A DNA stretch of 6,446 nt, from the NCBI GenBank assembly GCA_003486165.1, contig DNGT01000454.1:1-6446 (forward strand). The letters run 5' to 3'. Source of the stretch: Desulfobacteraceae bacterium (lineage in GTDB: Bacteria > Desulfobacterota > Desulfobacteria > Desulfobacterales > UBA11574). Made by a program: the position numbers and the translations under genes. Below, piece after piece: positions 1 to 6,310 of this stretch (within the stretch, counting starts at the first letter, position 1; each line of letters starts with the position of its first letter). Under the pieces are notes generated by a model. It was not told the DNA's origin. It did no database searches and worked only from the letters and a program-made list of their open reading frames with translations.

Positions 1-278
1 GTAAACAGAATCTGACCGTTTTGTATCAATGGATATTCAACGGGCAACGGCTCTTTAACTTTCATAATCATTTCACTCTTCTGGTAAATCTCTTCCGGAG
101 ATGTGCACATTTTAGCCCCGGCGTTTTCATAATCTTCATTATAAAAATAAGATCCATTACCAGCATCGATCTCGACGAGAACTTCATGTCCATGGTTTCG
201 CATCTGCTCGACGCCTTCCGGCGTAACGGCAATCCGATGTTCTTTAGTCTTGATCTCTTTTAGGACACCAATTCGCAT
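1..278 (-). CDS. ald: Alanine dehydrogenase, N-terminal part (cut by window edge)
   Basis: I translated this from the minus strand. It begins at ATG (278-276) and runs off the left edge after 92 complete codons. It starts MRIGVLKEIKTKEHRIAVTP, the typical opening of NAD-dependent alanine dehydrogenase, which interconverts L-alanine and pyruvate plus ammonia in the cytoplasm. Arg15 (in HRIAVTP) and Lys75 (in VKEP, residues 74-77) fall exactly where the family's substrate-binding Arg15 and Lys75 lie. The catalytic His (about residue 96) would come just after the cut. GHEVLVE (30-36) and the GAGN-like DAGNGS stretch (38-43) also fit. NAD(P) transhydrogenase alpha subunit and saccharopine dehydrogenase share this fold, but the exact MRIGV-KEIK start and VKEP spacing favour Ald. 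A strong ribosome binding site precedes it. The full protein should be about 370 residues, of which only a quarter is visible. Confidence 0.9.
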   Translation of the reverse strand, partial: MRIGVLKEIKTKEHRIAVTPEGVEQMRNHGHEVLVEIDAGNGSYFYNEDYENAGAKMCTSPEEIYQKSEMIMKVKEPLPVEYPLIQNGQILF

Positions 279-283
279 ATTAT

Positions 284-290
284 CCTCCTT
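284..290 (-). promoter_or_regulatory. Ribosome binding site of ald
   Basis: The minus strand reads AAGGAGG, then five bases (ATAAT), then the ATG at 278. This is a perfect Shine-Dalgarno sequence at good spacing, and it fixes the ald start although the gene is only partly in the window. Confidence 0.85.
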
Positions 291-306
291 GTGACATGAT
301 AAATAG

Positions 307-324
307 AGAGATATAATAATCTCT
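307..324. repeat. Small palindrome in the ald leader
   Basis: AGAGAT (307-312), six bases (ATAATA) and ATCTCT (319-324) form a perfect 6-bp inverted repeat. It lies 29-46 bp upstream of the ald start codon, at or just after the likely transcription start. It could be an operator for a dimeric regulator (Ald genes are often controlled by Lrp/AsnC-type proteins) or a weak leader hairpin. In AT-rich DNA it could also be chance. Confidence 0.3.
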
Positions 325-329
325 TCTAC

Positions 330-358
330 AAAATATTTTTAGAAATATCCGGAAACAA
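330..358 (-). promoter_or_regulatory. Candidate sigma70-type promoter for ald
   Basis: The minus strand has TTGTTT (358-353) as a -35 box, a 17-base spacer, and TATTTT (335-330) as a -10 box. These are partial matches (3/6 and 4/6) at ideal spacing. They would start transcription near 323 and give a leader of about 45 bases before ald. The region is AT-rich, so this is only a plausible candidate. Confidence 0.3.
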
Positions 359-387
359 CACTTGAGTTTTTAAACCCCAGGTTAAGC

Positions 388-510
388 GATTTTCGGATTT
401 GCCGGTCGCAAGATCCCGCTTTTCGGTGAGATGCGAGGCGCCGGCGGCGAAGACGTACTCTCGTACTTCGAGCTGCCGGCAATTCAGCAGATTCGGTGAA
501 TCCGGAAAAC
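388..510. repeat. Large imperfect palindrome (REP/MITE-like element)
   Basis: The outer arms 388-404 and 494-510 are near-complementary (GATTTTCGGATTTGCCG against CGGTGAATCCGGAAAAC, allowing a one-base gap). Nested inside is a GC-rich hairpin at 440-480: GCCGGC (440-445) pairs with GCCGGC (475-480), CGAA (448-451) with TTCG (467-470), and GTAC (455-458) with GTAC (463-466) around a TCTC loop. The GC-rich core stands out from AT-rich DNA on both sides. No open reading frame in it looks real. The architecture suggests a dispersed non-autonomous element; an RNA structure is an alternative. Copy number cannot be seen from one window. Confidence 0.5.
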
Positions 511-684
511 CCTTTAGGATTTCAAATTTTGATGTTACAAAGCAAAAAGATCCTTTTTTAATTTATATGGCCCTGCACCCAACAGGTTGCCGGAACTAAC
601 AACAAAATAAGGCTTAATAGAATGATATTAAAATATAAGTTGTTTCAAGAAAATTTTAAACGCTCAACTTAGGTAAAAATCAGT
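511..684. other. AT-rich non-coding part of the divergent spacer
   Basis: I see no credible gene or RNA here. The only structure noted is a short AT hairpin near 543-558 (AAAAAG-ATC-CTTTTT). It is too weak to call a terminator, although it ends in a T run. Confidence 0.4.
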
Positions 685-712
685 TTGACATCCAGACTAA
701 CTGCTTAGTAAT
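685..712 (+). promoter_or_regulatory. Candidate sigma70 promoter for the EamA gene
   Basis: There is a perfect -35 box TTGACA (685-690), a 16-base spacer, and AGTAAT (707-712) as a 4/6 match to the -10 box. Transcription would begin near 719. That leaves about 97 bases to the preferred ATG at 816, or about 16 bases to the alternative ATG at 735. No other promoter-like pair in the spacer points this way as well. Confidence 0.45.
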
Positions 713-815
713 GTTGGAATTCTTTTAAACATTTATGCTTAAAACAGCTTTGTGTCTTTTTTGCTATAATATCAATATCTTTATCTTTGAACAACAAATT
801 AATTCTCCAAAAACG

Positions 816-1760
816 ATGAAATCAAAACAATCTGTCAAAAACCACAGATGGGGCTATCTTTATGTTGTTCTGGCCGCCTTGATGTGGGGTTTGTCGGGAT
901 CATCGGCCAAATTTTTGTTTAACAGCGGCATTACCCCTTTTCAGCTGGTTCAGATGCGGCTGACCATTTCTGCGGCATTATTGTTTATATGCCTTTTGAT
1001 CCGTTTTTCTTCTCTGCTAAAAATATCCCGCAGCGATATTTTGTATTTTATTCTTTTCGGTACCGTGGGGATGGCCGGCGTTCAGTTTACGTATCTGTTT
1101 ACCATCAGCAAAATAAAGGTGGCCGCCGCTATCTTGCTTCAGTATCTGGCCCCAAGTTTTATCGCCCTGCATTCCGTTGTGTTTATGCGCGAAAAACTGA
1201 ATCGTTTAACGCTGATCGCCCTTGTCGGTGCTACATTCGGCTGTTATTTGGTTGTCGGTGCCTACAATTTAGAGATTCTTTCCATGAATATCGTTGGAAT
1301 CATTAGCGGGCTTTTATCGGCCTTAACTTTCGCCTGGTATGCCATTCACGGTGAATACGGCATGCGCCGCTACAATCCCTGGACGGTTCTCTTTTACGCA
1401 TTGCTTTTCGGTGCTGTGGTCTGGAACATCCTGCACCCTCCCCTTGAAGCCTTCATGCACGCTTACTCCCCCGTACAATGGTTATGGATTCTATATATCG
1501 GAGTGATGGGGACCCTTGTTCCTTTCGGTCTATATCTGGAGGGCATTAACCTGATCCGCTCCACACGCGCCAGCATAACCGCAACCATAGAACCCATTAC
1601 CGCCGGCATAATATCTTATATTTTTCTCAATGAAATTATGGAAATCCCGCAGATCACGGGCGGTGTTATCGTTATTGCATCCATCATACTGCTTCAACTG
1701 AACCAGGAACAAGACGACAAGGCACCGAGTATTATACGTGCTAAAAGTCGTACAAGTTAA
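816..1760 (+). CDS. EamA/DMT-superfamily transporter
   Basis: This is a 314-residue inner-membrane carrier of the drug/metabolite transporter superfamily, with two EamA repeats at roughly 13-147 and 158-295 and about ten predicted membrane helices. Visible hallmarks are the first-helix ALMWGLSG (21-28), the QYLAPSFIAL stretch (109-118), a Glu in REKL (125-128), and in repeat two TRASITATIEPITAGIISYIFLNE (250-273). Family members export amino acids, nucleotides or other metabolites. The substrate cannot be read from sequence. The frame stays open upstream to an ATG at 735 (341 residues). I prefer 816 because MKSKQSVKNHRWGYLYVVL places a short basic segment directly before helix 1, as in most relatives. 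Neither start has a good Shine-Dalgarno sequence, and the 735 start would lie close to the candidate promoter, so the choice is open. The gene is divergent from ald and convergent with livF. Confidence 0.88.
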   Translation: MKSKQSVKNHRWGYLYVVLAALMWGLSGSSAKFLFNSGITPFQLVQMRLTISAALLFICLLIRFSSLLKISRSDILYFILFGTVGMAGVQFTYLFTISKIKVAAAILLQYLAPSFIALHSVVFMREKLNRLTLIALVGATFGCYLVVGAYNLEILSMNIVGIISGLLSALTFAWYAIHGEYGMRRYNPWTVLFYALLFGAVVWNILHPPLEAFMHAYSPVQWLWILYIGVMGTLVPFGLYLEGINLIRSTRASITATIEPITAGIISYIFLNEIMEIPQITGGVIVIASIILLQLNQEQDDKAPSIIRAKSRTS

Positions 1761-1795
1761 AAGTGCCTAAAGTGATCTAAAGTGCCTAAAATTAA
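1759..1795. repeat. Short degenerate tandem repeat after the EamA gene
   Basis: AAAGTGCCTAAA, GTGATCTAAA and GTGCCTAAA follow one another, giving about three and a half copies of a 9-10 base unit of the form CTAAAGTGN. It begins at the EamA stop codon and fills the first third of the convergent spacer. There is no dyad symmetry, so it is not a terminator. The function is unknown. Confidence 0.5.
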
Positions 1796-1871
1796 GGTAG
1801 CTCTAACACGCTGTCATTAAAATATAATTGGCAGAATCCCTTGTTTATCAGGGCAAAATCAATGACCATCC

Positions 1872-2594
1872 TTACTCTCCCAGGTACGCCTTTTTGACCT
1901 TCTCGTTTTCTAAAAGCCTTGCAGCCCTGTCGGTTAAAACGATTCGGCCGGTCTCCATGACGTATCCACTGTTTGAAATGCTCAGCGCCATGTGGGCATT
2001 TTGTTCCACCAAAAAAATGGTCACGCCCATTTTATTGATTTCCAAAATTGTCTCAAAGATTTTCTCGACCAGTTTCGGTGCCAAACCCAAAGACGGCTCA
2101 TCTAACAACAAAAGTTCCGGCCGGGACATGAGCGCCCTGCCAATGGCCAGCATCTGCTGTTCACCTCCGCTTAAGGTACCCCCCAGCTGCCGGGTACGGT
2201 CCTTTAAAACCGGAAAAAGGTCGAATACCCATTCCATATCGTCAGCCACTTCTGCCTTGTCATTACGCAAATAAGCCCCCATCTCCAGATTTTCCAGTGT
2301 GGTCATTCTGGGAAATATCTGTCGGCCCTCCGGTGTTTGGGAAATGCCCTTTGCCGCCACTTGCTCGGGACGAAGATGGTGGATGGGATAGCCTTTGAAT
2401 AGGATTTCGCCCCTTTTTGCCCGCTGGACGCCAAATATGGTTAACAGCGTCGTTGATTTGCCGGCACCGTTGGCACCGATTAAACAGGCAATGTCACCGG
2501 ATGGAATGGCGCAGGAAATGCCTTTTAGTGCATGGATATTTCCATAATACGTGTGCACATCCTTAAGCTCAAGGATCGGCTCTTTAACCGTCAT
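1872..2594 (-). CDS. livF: Branched-chain amino-acid ABC transporter ATPase LivF
   Basis: A 240-residue cytoplasmic nucleotide-binding subunit of the HAAT-family importer. The Walker A motif GANGAGKST is at 40-48, the ABC signature LSGGEQ at 141-146, Walker B LLLLDEP at 161-167 (D165, E166), and the D-loop SLGLAP at 168-173. LivF rather than LivG is shown by the PEGRQIFPRMT segment (88-98) and VEQNA after Walker B, where LivF proteins carry VEQN in place of the usual switch histidine. Length is normal for LivF. The start codon is 3 bp beyond the livM stop, and its Shine-Dalgarno-like GAGGA lies inside the end of livM, so the two are probably translationally coupled. No livG lies between them, which is unusual. 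It is the last gene of the cluster and converges on the EamA gene. Confidence 0.95.
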   Translation of the reverse strand: MTVKEPILELKDVHTYYGNIHALKGISCAIPSGDIACLIGANGAGKSTTLLTIFGVQRAKRGEILFKGYPIHHLRPEQVAAKGISQTPEGRQIFPRMTTLENLEMGAYLRNDKAEVADDMEWVFDLFPVLKDRTRQLGGTLSGGEQQMLAIGRALMSRPELLLLDEPSLGLAPKLVEKIFETILEINKMGVTIFLVEQNAHMALSISNSGYVMETGRIVLTDRAARLLENEKVKKAYLGE

Positions 2595-2597
2595 CTT

Positions 2598-3830
2598 TTA
2601 ATCCTCGGGACTAGATTGATCCGCTTCATGAAGCTCCTGTTTGCGTCGTGTTGCCGGAATCAACCCTTCTGGCCGCAACACCATCATCACCGCCATTGCC
2701 AGACCAAATGCAAGCATTCGATAGTCCTGAAGTTCTCGAAAAACTTCCGGAACCGCAATCAGAATAATGCCGGCCAGAATAACACCGGGAATGCTGCCCA
2801 CACCCCCAAGAACAACAATGCAAAGCACAATACAGGACTCCATGAAAATAAAGAAGTTGGGATTGGTGTAACTCAGCTTGGCCGCAAAGAACGCCCCAAC
2901 CACCGATGCAAATGCAGCTCCCATGGCGTAAGCCAACAGTTTCAGCCAGGTGGTCGGGACTCCGGACAATTCGGCTGCCACCTCGTCTTCTCGGATAGCG
3001 ACCCATGCCCGACCAATACGTGAATTGTCGAGTCTTCGAACACCGATAACCGTGAGTATCGCGATAATAAACATTAAGTAGTAAAGTGCGTGAAGTGAAT
3101 TCAGTGAATAGACAACCCACTCGAAACCGCCTTTGCTAAAGGCAGGATAGACCACCTCCGGTTTTGACATGCCAAGCAGACCGTTTGGGCCCTTGGTCAG
3201 CTTGTCCCAGTTGTTCAACACCAGCCGAATAATCTCGCCAAACCCCATGGTGACGATGGCCAGATAGTCACCTCGCATCCTGAGGGTCGGATAGCCTATA
3301 ATACAGCCGCAGATGGCCCCGATAACAATCCCGATGGGAAGGGAAAGCCAAAAAGAAATGCCGAAGTGGAGGTTGAGCAAGGAATAGCTGTAAGCACCCA
3401 CGGCATAAAAGGCGATATATCCCAGGTCAAGCAGACCGGCGAGACCGACAACGATATTTAACCCCAGTCCCAGTACGATATAAATCAAACAGGTGATACC
3501 TACGTCAATCATGTAGTTGTTGGCCAGTAAAGGGAAGCTGCCCACTACGATCAATAATAAAAGAATATAGTGTCTGGTTGGAAGCTTAGAAAATTTTCTC
3601 AAGACGGTGTTTCTAAACGGTGCAAGATGGGCTGAAGTTCTCAGGTACATGTCGCTGTGTCGAATAGTCTTGTTCAACAGCCATATTGCCAAAATCCCGA
3701 CAATTCCTCCCCATATTGTAAATGCTCTGGCAGCCTCGAAGCTGCGGCCTGGAAATCCGACCATGGGTAATATGAGAATGCCCAAAAAAAGGGAGTAGAT
3801 GATAAATTTTTTAACATCGCTTTTGGCCAT
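2598..3830 (-). CDS. livM: Branched-chain amino-acid ABC transporter permease LivM
   Basis: A 410-residue inner-membrane permease that pairs with LivH. The family core runs from about residue 88, with GLAGLLDLGYIAFYAVGAY (129-147), LRMRGDYLAIVTMGFGEI (183-200), KGPNGL (213-218), the cytoplasmic EAA-type coupling helix GRAWVAIREDEVAAELSGV (273-291) that contacts the ATPase, GGVGSIPG (342-349) and a closing LRPEGL (385-390). The first ~85 residues add two hydrophobic segments (about 9-25 and 36-52) and a basic linker. This matches the longer LivM type of E. coli, which carries an N-terminal extension (DUF3382 in Pfam), rather than the short ~320-residue type. AAAGG lies about seven bases before the ATG as a modest ribosome binding site. 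It is followed 3 bp later by livF and preceded by a 148-bp spacer that holds a palindrome. Confidence 0.94.
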   Translation of the reverse strand: MAKSDVKKFIIYSLFLGILILPMVGFPGRSFEAARAFTIWGGIVGILAIWLLNKTIRHSDMYLRTSAHLAPFRNTVLRKFSKLPTRHYILLLLIVVGSFPLLANNYMIDVGITCLIYIVLGLGLNIVVGLAGLLDLGYIAFYAVGAYSYSLLNLHFGISFWLSLPIGIVIGAICGCIIGYPTLRMRGDYLAIVTMGFGEIIRLVLNNWDKLTKGPNGLLGMSKPEVVYPAFSKGGFEWVVYSLNSLHALYYLMFIIAILTVIGVRRLDNSRIGRAWVAIREDEVAAELSGVPTTWLKLLAYAMGAAFASVVGAFFAAKLSYTNPNFFIFMESCIVLCIVVLGGVGSIPGVILAGIILIAVPEVFRELQDYRMLAFGLAMAVMMVLRPEGLIPATRRKQELHEADQSSPED

Positions 3831-3858
3831 TTTGAGACCTTTGAAAAATACTCATTTT

Positions 3859-3950
3859 TGTTCAAGTTCAAGGAACGCGTAAATTTTAACCACAGGAATA
3901 CATTTAGTATTTTGAGGATTAAAATTTGAGCGTGTCGCAGAAATCGGGCA
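3859..3950. repeat. Imperfect palindrome in the livH-livM spacer
   Basis: AAATTTTAACC (3881-3891) is complementary to GGATTAAAATTT (3916-3927) with a single extra base. Inside it AATAC (3897-3901) pairs with GTATT (3907-3911) around an ATTTA loop, and outside it the flanks (CGCGT at 3876-3880 and GAGCG at 3928-3932, then about 16 bases further each side) are partly complementary. The whole looks like a ~90-bp hairpin-forming element inserted between livH and livM, in the manner of intergenic REP/MITE-like repeats. In the mRNA it could stabilise or separate the two halves of the transcript. It lacks a T run next to a GC-rich stem, so it is not a classic terminator. Confidence 0.5.
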
Positions 3951-3978
3951 AAAAGGGGTGTTTTGTGAAGGCCTCATG

Positions 3979-4899
3979 TTACACCCTGCTCTCACTCACA
4001 TGCTCACCCAAAATGCCACTCGGTCGAAGGTAAAGTACCAAAATCAGAACGACAAATGTCGTCACGTCCTTCCACTCACTGGGCAGAAACGCCGACCAAA
4101 GAACTTCCACCCCACCGATGATTATCCCGCCCAACACAGCGCCGGGGATGGATCCAATACCCCCTAAGATGGCTGCGGCAAAGGCCTTGATCATATAAAT
4201 AAAACCCATGTCGAAACGGACAGAACCGTAATACATGCCCACCATCACGCCTGCTGCAGCACCCAAAGCCGGACCGATCATAAACGTAACACGAATGGTT
4301 CTGTCGATATCAATGCCCAGCATCCTGGCCATTGTCTGATTTTGGGCGGTAGCCCTCATGGCCTTGCCCAGCTTGGTCCAGTTCACGAACATGTTCAGAG
4401 CCACCATCAAAACCAATGACAATATAATAATAAAGATTTGCCCATAGGCGATTCTGGCATCTAAAATCGAAAACCCCTTCAAACCAAAAATCGCCGGATA
4501 TGCTCTGTCAGACACGCCTTGGCTGAGCATCATTCCGTTGGACAAAAAGATCGACATCCCCAGGGCGCTCAAAATGGCGGCCAGGCGCGATGCTTTGCGA
4601 AGGGGCTTGTAGGCCACATGCTCGATGGCCACACCCAGCACAGCCACATAGGCCATGGCCATGCCGAAAACAAGAATTAAGGTCAAAACAAAATGCGTTT
4701 CCACAAAACCCATATTTTGCAGTGCAGCCAGAACGATGATTCCGATAAACGCACCGGCAGTAAACAGCTCACCATGGGCGAAGTTGATCAGTTCTATGAT
4801 GCCGTAGACCATAGTATATCCCAGGGCAATCAGGGAATAAATGCTCCCCAGGAAAATAGCATTGATCAACTGCTGAATGATAAATGAGGCGTTATCCAT
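3979..4899 (-). CDS. livH: Branched-chain amino-acid ABC transporter permease LivH
   Basis: A 306-residue inner-membrane permease with about eight hydrophobic segments, and the usual length for LivH. Family marks are the N-terminal LINAIFLGSIYSLIALGYTM (11-30), INFAHGELFTAGAF (38-51), the EAA coupling helix GKAMRATAQNQTMARMLGID (178-197), ILGGIGSIPGAVLGG (244-258) and the final LRPSGILGE (291-299). It forms the membrane channel with LivM. The ATG at 4899 is the first possible methionine in frame, but there is no Shine-Dalgarno sequence before it (the bases are CTAAAGCTGTTTAT). Translation initiation may therefore be weak compared with livK, which fits the lower amount of permease than binding protein usual in such systems. 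It is separated from livK by 204 bp containing a terminator-like hairpin and from livM by 148 bp. Confidence 0.95.
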   Translation of the reverse strand: MDNASFIIQQLINAIFLGSIYSLIALGYTMVYGIIELINFAHGELFTAGAFIGIIVLAALQNMGFVETHFVLTLILVFGMAMAYVAVLGVAIEHVAYKPLRKASRLAAILSALGMSIFLSNGMMLSQGVSDRAYPAIFGLKGFSILDARIAYGQIFIIILSLVLMVALNMFVNWTKLGKAMRATAQNQTMARMLGIDIDRTIRVTFMIGPALGAAAGVMVGMYYGSVRFDMGFIYMIKAFAAAILGGIGSIPGAVLGGIIIGGVEVLWSAFLPSEWKDVTTFVVLILVLYLRPSGILGEHVSESRV

Positions 4900-4908
4900 A
4901 TAAACAGC

Positions 4909-4942
4909 TTTAGAAAACAGGAATTAAGAATTAGAAAATAGA
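4909..4942. repeat. 34-bp direct repeat, copy upstream of livH
   Basis: This segment matches 6311-6344 at 31 of 34 positions in the same orientation; the differences are one C/T and one AA/GG pair. It is built from units of the type TTAGAAAATAG and GGAATT. It lies 10-43 bp upstream of the livH start codon, inside the probable livK-livH transcript. Confidence 0.75.
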
Positions 4943-4984
4943 TTTATGATTAAAAATCTTGTGTTCTTCATGTTCATCTATAAT

Positions 4985-5031
4985 TTCCTTTATCCCTTAT
5001 CCTCTTTTCTTTTCCCTCTCTCCTATCTCCT
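4985..5031. repeat. Pyrimidine-rich tract between livK and livH
   Basis: On the plus strand almost all bases are C or T, in TCCT/TCTCC-type simple repeats. On the transcribed sense it is a purine tract with several AGGAG-like words. No start codon follows any of them at good spacing, so they are not read here as ribosome binding sites. Confidence 0.45.
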
Positions 5032-5050
5032 GTGTAAAGGGTTTGGTCAT

Positions 5051-5095
5051 TGAATAAAGAATGCGGGCCAAAGATCAAAGGCCCCTGGCCCGCAT
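5051..5095 (-). terminator. Rho-independent terminator (or attenuating hairpin) after livK
   Basis: On the minus strand ATGCGGGCCA (5095-5086) pairs perfectly with TGGCCCGCAT (5070-5061), a 10-bp GC-rich stem with a 15-base loop, followed by the T-rich TCTTTATT. It begins 9 bp after the livK stop codon. Since livH lies downstream on the same strand with no obvious own promoter, partial termination or 3'-end protection of livK mRNA is likely. That would give more binding protein than permease. Confidence 0.8.
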
Positions 5096-5103
5096 GTCGA
5101 GGT

Positions 5104-6237
5104 TTAGAAGTATTTTTCTGTCAGCGGATCCCAGTACGGCACGAACTTGCCGTCTTTGACGATCCAGATAATGTGCGCCAGTTTACGGTCACCCTTCTCG
5201 TCGAACTTGATTTCACCGGTCACACCATTCCACGCCGTGCCGCGGAGAACATCGACGACCTTGTCCGTATCTGTGGTTCCGGCCTTTTTTATGGCTTCCA
5301 ATAGAATCATGGCGGCATCGTATGCATAGTAGCCATACGAACCCACCGTTTCGACCTTCCACATCTCCATGTATGTTTTCTCAAAGTCTTTTCGTTCCGG
5401 TGTGTCCGGAGCCTTGGCAAAGGTCAAAAAAGTTCCTTCAGCAGCTTTTCCGCCCACCTCGATAAATTTGGGATGAAAGACCGCATCTTCCGACAACATC
5501 TTGGCCTTAATGCCCAACGCCTTGGCCTGACGCACCATGAGTGAACCTTCGGGTTGGTAAACACCCATGTAAATGACATCAGGGTTTAATTTTTTTAATT
5601 TGGTCAGTACGGCAGTAAAGTCTTTGTCCGCCGGGGTAATGTGCTCCAGGGCAACAATTTTGATTTTGTTGTTTTCTTTGGCAAATTTGGTGATGTTCTC
5701 GGTAAGACCGACGGTGTAGGTCTGGCGGTCGTCAATCAAGGCGAGGGTCTTTATCTTGAGACCATCTTCAAGAAACTTTACCGTGGACCATGCTTGAACA
5801 TCGTCTCGGGGGGGCATTCGAAAAATCTGTTTGAATCCACGCGCGGTAACATCGGTATGGGTGGATGCCGGGGTGATCTGTATGATATTGGCTTGATTCA
5901 GCGGAACCGAGGCTGGAATGGTGGCCGAGGAGCAGTAGGCGCCAACCACCCCGCTCACCCCGCTGTTGATCAGCTTGTTGGCGGCCATGGTCGCCTTGCC
6001 GCCGTCGCAGGCACTGTCACCCGGTATGACCTCTATTTTATCATACCCGGGCACACCGCCGGCTTTCTCAAATACTGCCACAGCCGTCTTGGCACCTTGA
6101 AGGATATCCGTACCATCCTGGGCATACGGCCCGGTCAAAGGGCTCAGGGTCCCGATTTTCAGAGTCTTTGCCAAAACCGTTCCATGAAATCCCATTACCA
6201 TCATCAAACACAACATCAAAATTCCAACTTTTTTCAT
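5104..6237 (-). CDS. livK: Periplasmic branched-chain amino-acid binding protein (LivK/LivJ type)
   Basis: A 377-residue solute-binding protein with the type I periplasmic-binding fold (Peripla_BP_6). MKK plus a hydrophobic stretch, then TVLA before Lys24, is a clear Sec signal peptide cut after Ala23. Cys10 is not in a lipobox, so the mature protein should be free in the periplasm. The mature chain opens with LKIGTLSPLTGPYAQDG (26-42). Cys77 (in SACDGGKATMAANKLI) and Cys102 (in AYCSSATIPAS) match the disulfide pair of E. coli LivJ/LivK. CSSAT (102-106) and ITPASTHTD (121-129) correspond to the segments that bind the amino-acid carboxylate and amino groups there. A branched-chain amino acid is the likely ligand, but relatives bind amides, urea or aromatic compounds. 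It has a strong ribosome binding site, is first in the cluster and is followed by a hairpin terminator. Confidence 0.93.
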   Translation of the reverse strand: MKKVGILMLCLMMVMGFHGTVLAKTLKIGTLSPLTGPYAQDGTDILQGAKTAVAVFEKAGGVPGYDKIEVIPGDSACDGGKATMAANKLINSGVSGVVGAYCSSATIPASVPLNQANIIQITPASTHTDVTARGFKQIFRMPPRDDVQAWSTVKFLEDGLKIKTLALIDDRQTYTVGLTENITKFAKENNKIKIVALEHITPADKDFTAVLTKLKKLNPDVIYMGVYQPEGSLMVRQAKALGIKAKMLSEDAVFHPKFIEVGGKAAEGTFLTFAKAPDTPERKDFEKTYMEMWKVETVGSYGYYAYDAAMILLEAIKKAGTTDTDKVVDVLRGTAWNGVTGEIKFDEKGDRKLAHIIWIVKDGKFVPYWDPLTEKYF

Positions 6238-6243
6238 ACCTTA

Positions 6244-6250
6244 CCTCCTT
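6244..6250 (-). promoter_or_regulatory. Ribosome binding site of livK
   Basis: The minus strand reads AAGGAGG, six bases (TAAGGT), then ATG at 6237. This is the strongest initiation site in the cluster, and it contrasts with livH, which has none visible. Confidence 0.85.
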
Positions 6251-6256
6251 TTATGA

Positions 6257-6284
6257 TTGTTGTTAAAAATGCCCGCCACAACAA
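6257..6284 (-). promoter_or_regulatory. Possible leader hairpin just before the livK ribosome binding site
   Basis: TTGTTGT (6257-6263) and ACAACAA (6278-6284) are a perfect 7-bp inverted repeat around a 14-base loop, ending 6 bp from the AAGGAGG of livK. It could be an operator or an mRNA hairpin affecting translation. The stem is mostly A-U, so stability is modest. Confidence 0.3.
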
Positions 6285-6310
6285 AGTATCCTTAAACAAT
6301 GATCCATCTT

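Noticed and set aside
21..263. An 80-codon plus-strand frame at the left edge
   Set aside because: The minus strand here clearly encodes the N-terminus of alanine dehydrogenase with Arg15 and Lys75 in place.
399..599. A 66-codon plus-strand frame in the divergent spacer
   Set aside because: It lies mostly inside the palindromic element at 388-510, has no ribosome binding site, and its composition follows the hairpin arms.
1759..1795. CRISPR-type array
   Set aside because: Units are only 9-10 bases with no spacers between them, and there are no cas genes.
1838..1854. CCCT...AGGG hairpin as a terminator for livF
   Set aside because: The stem is only 4 bp with an 8-9 base loop and no good T run follows on the minus strand.
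1828..2274. A 148-codon plus-strand frame over livF
   Set aside because: Antisense to conserved livF motifs and with no family resemblance.
2532..3120. Plus- and minus-strand frames of about 163 residues overlapping livM and livF
   Set aside because: Their translations are rich in His, Asn, Cys and Arg without any recognisable domain, and they overlap intact livM and livF.
6264..6279. A sigma54-like TGGC element upstream of livK
   Set aside because: TGGC is present on the minus strand, but the GC expected 10 bases after the GG is absent (TA instead).
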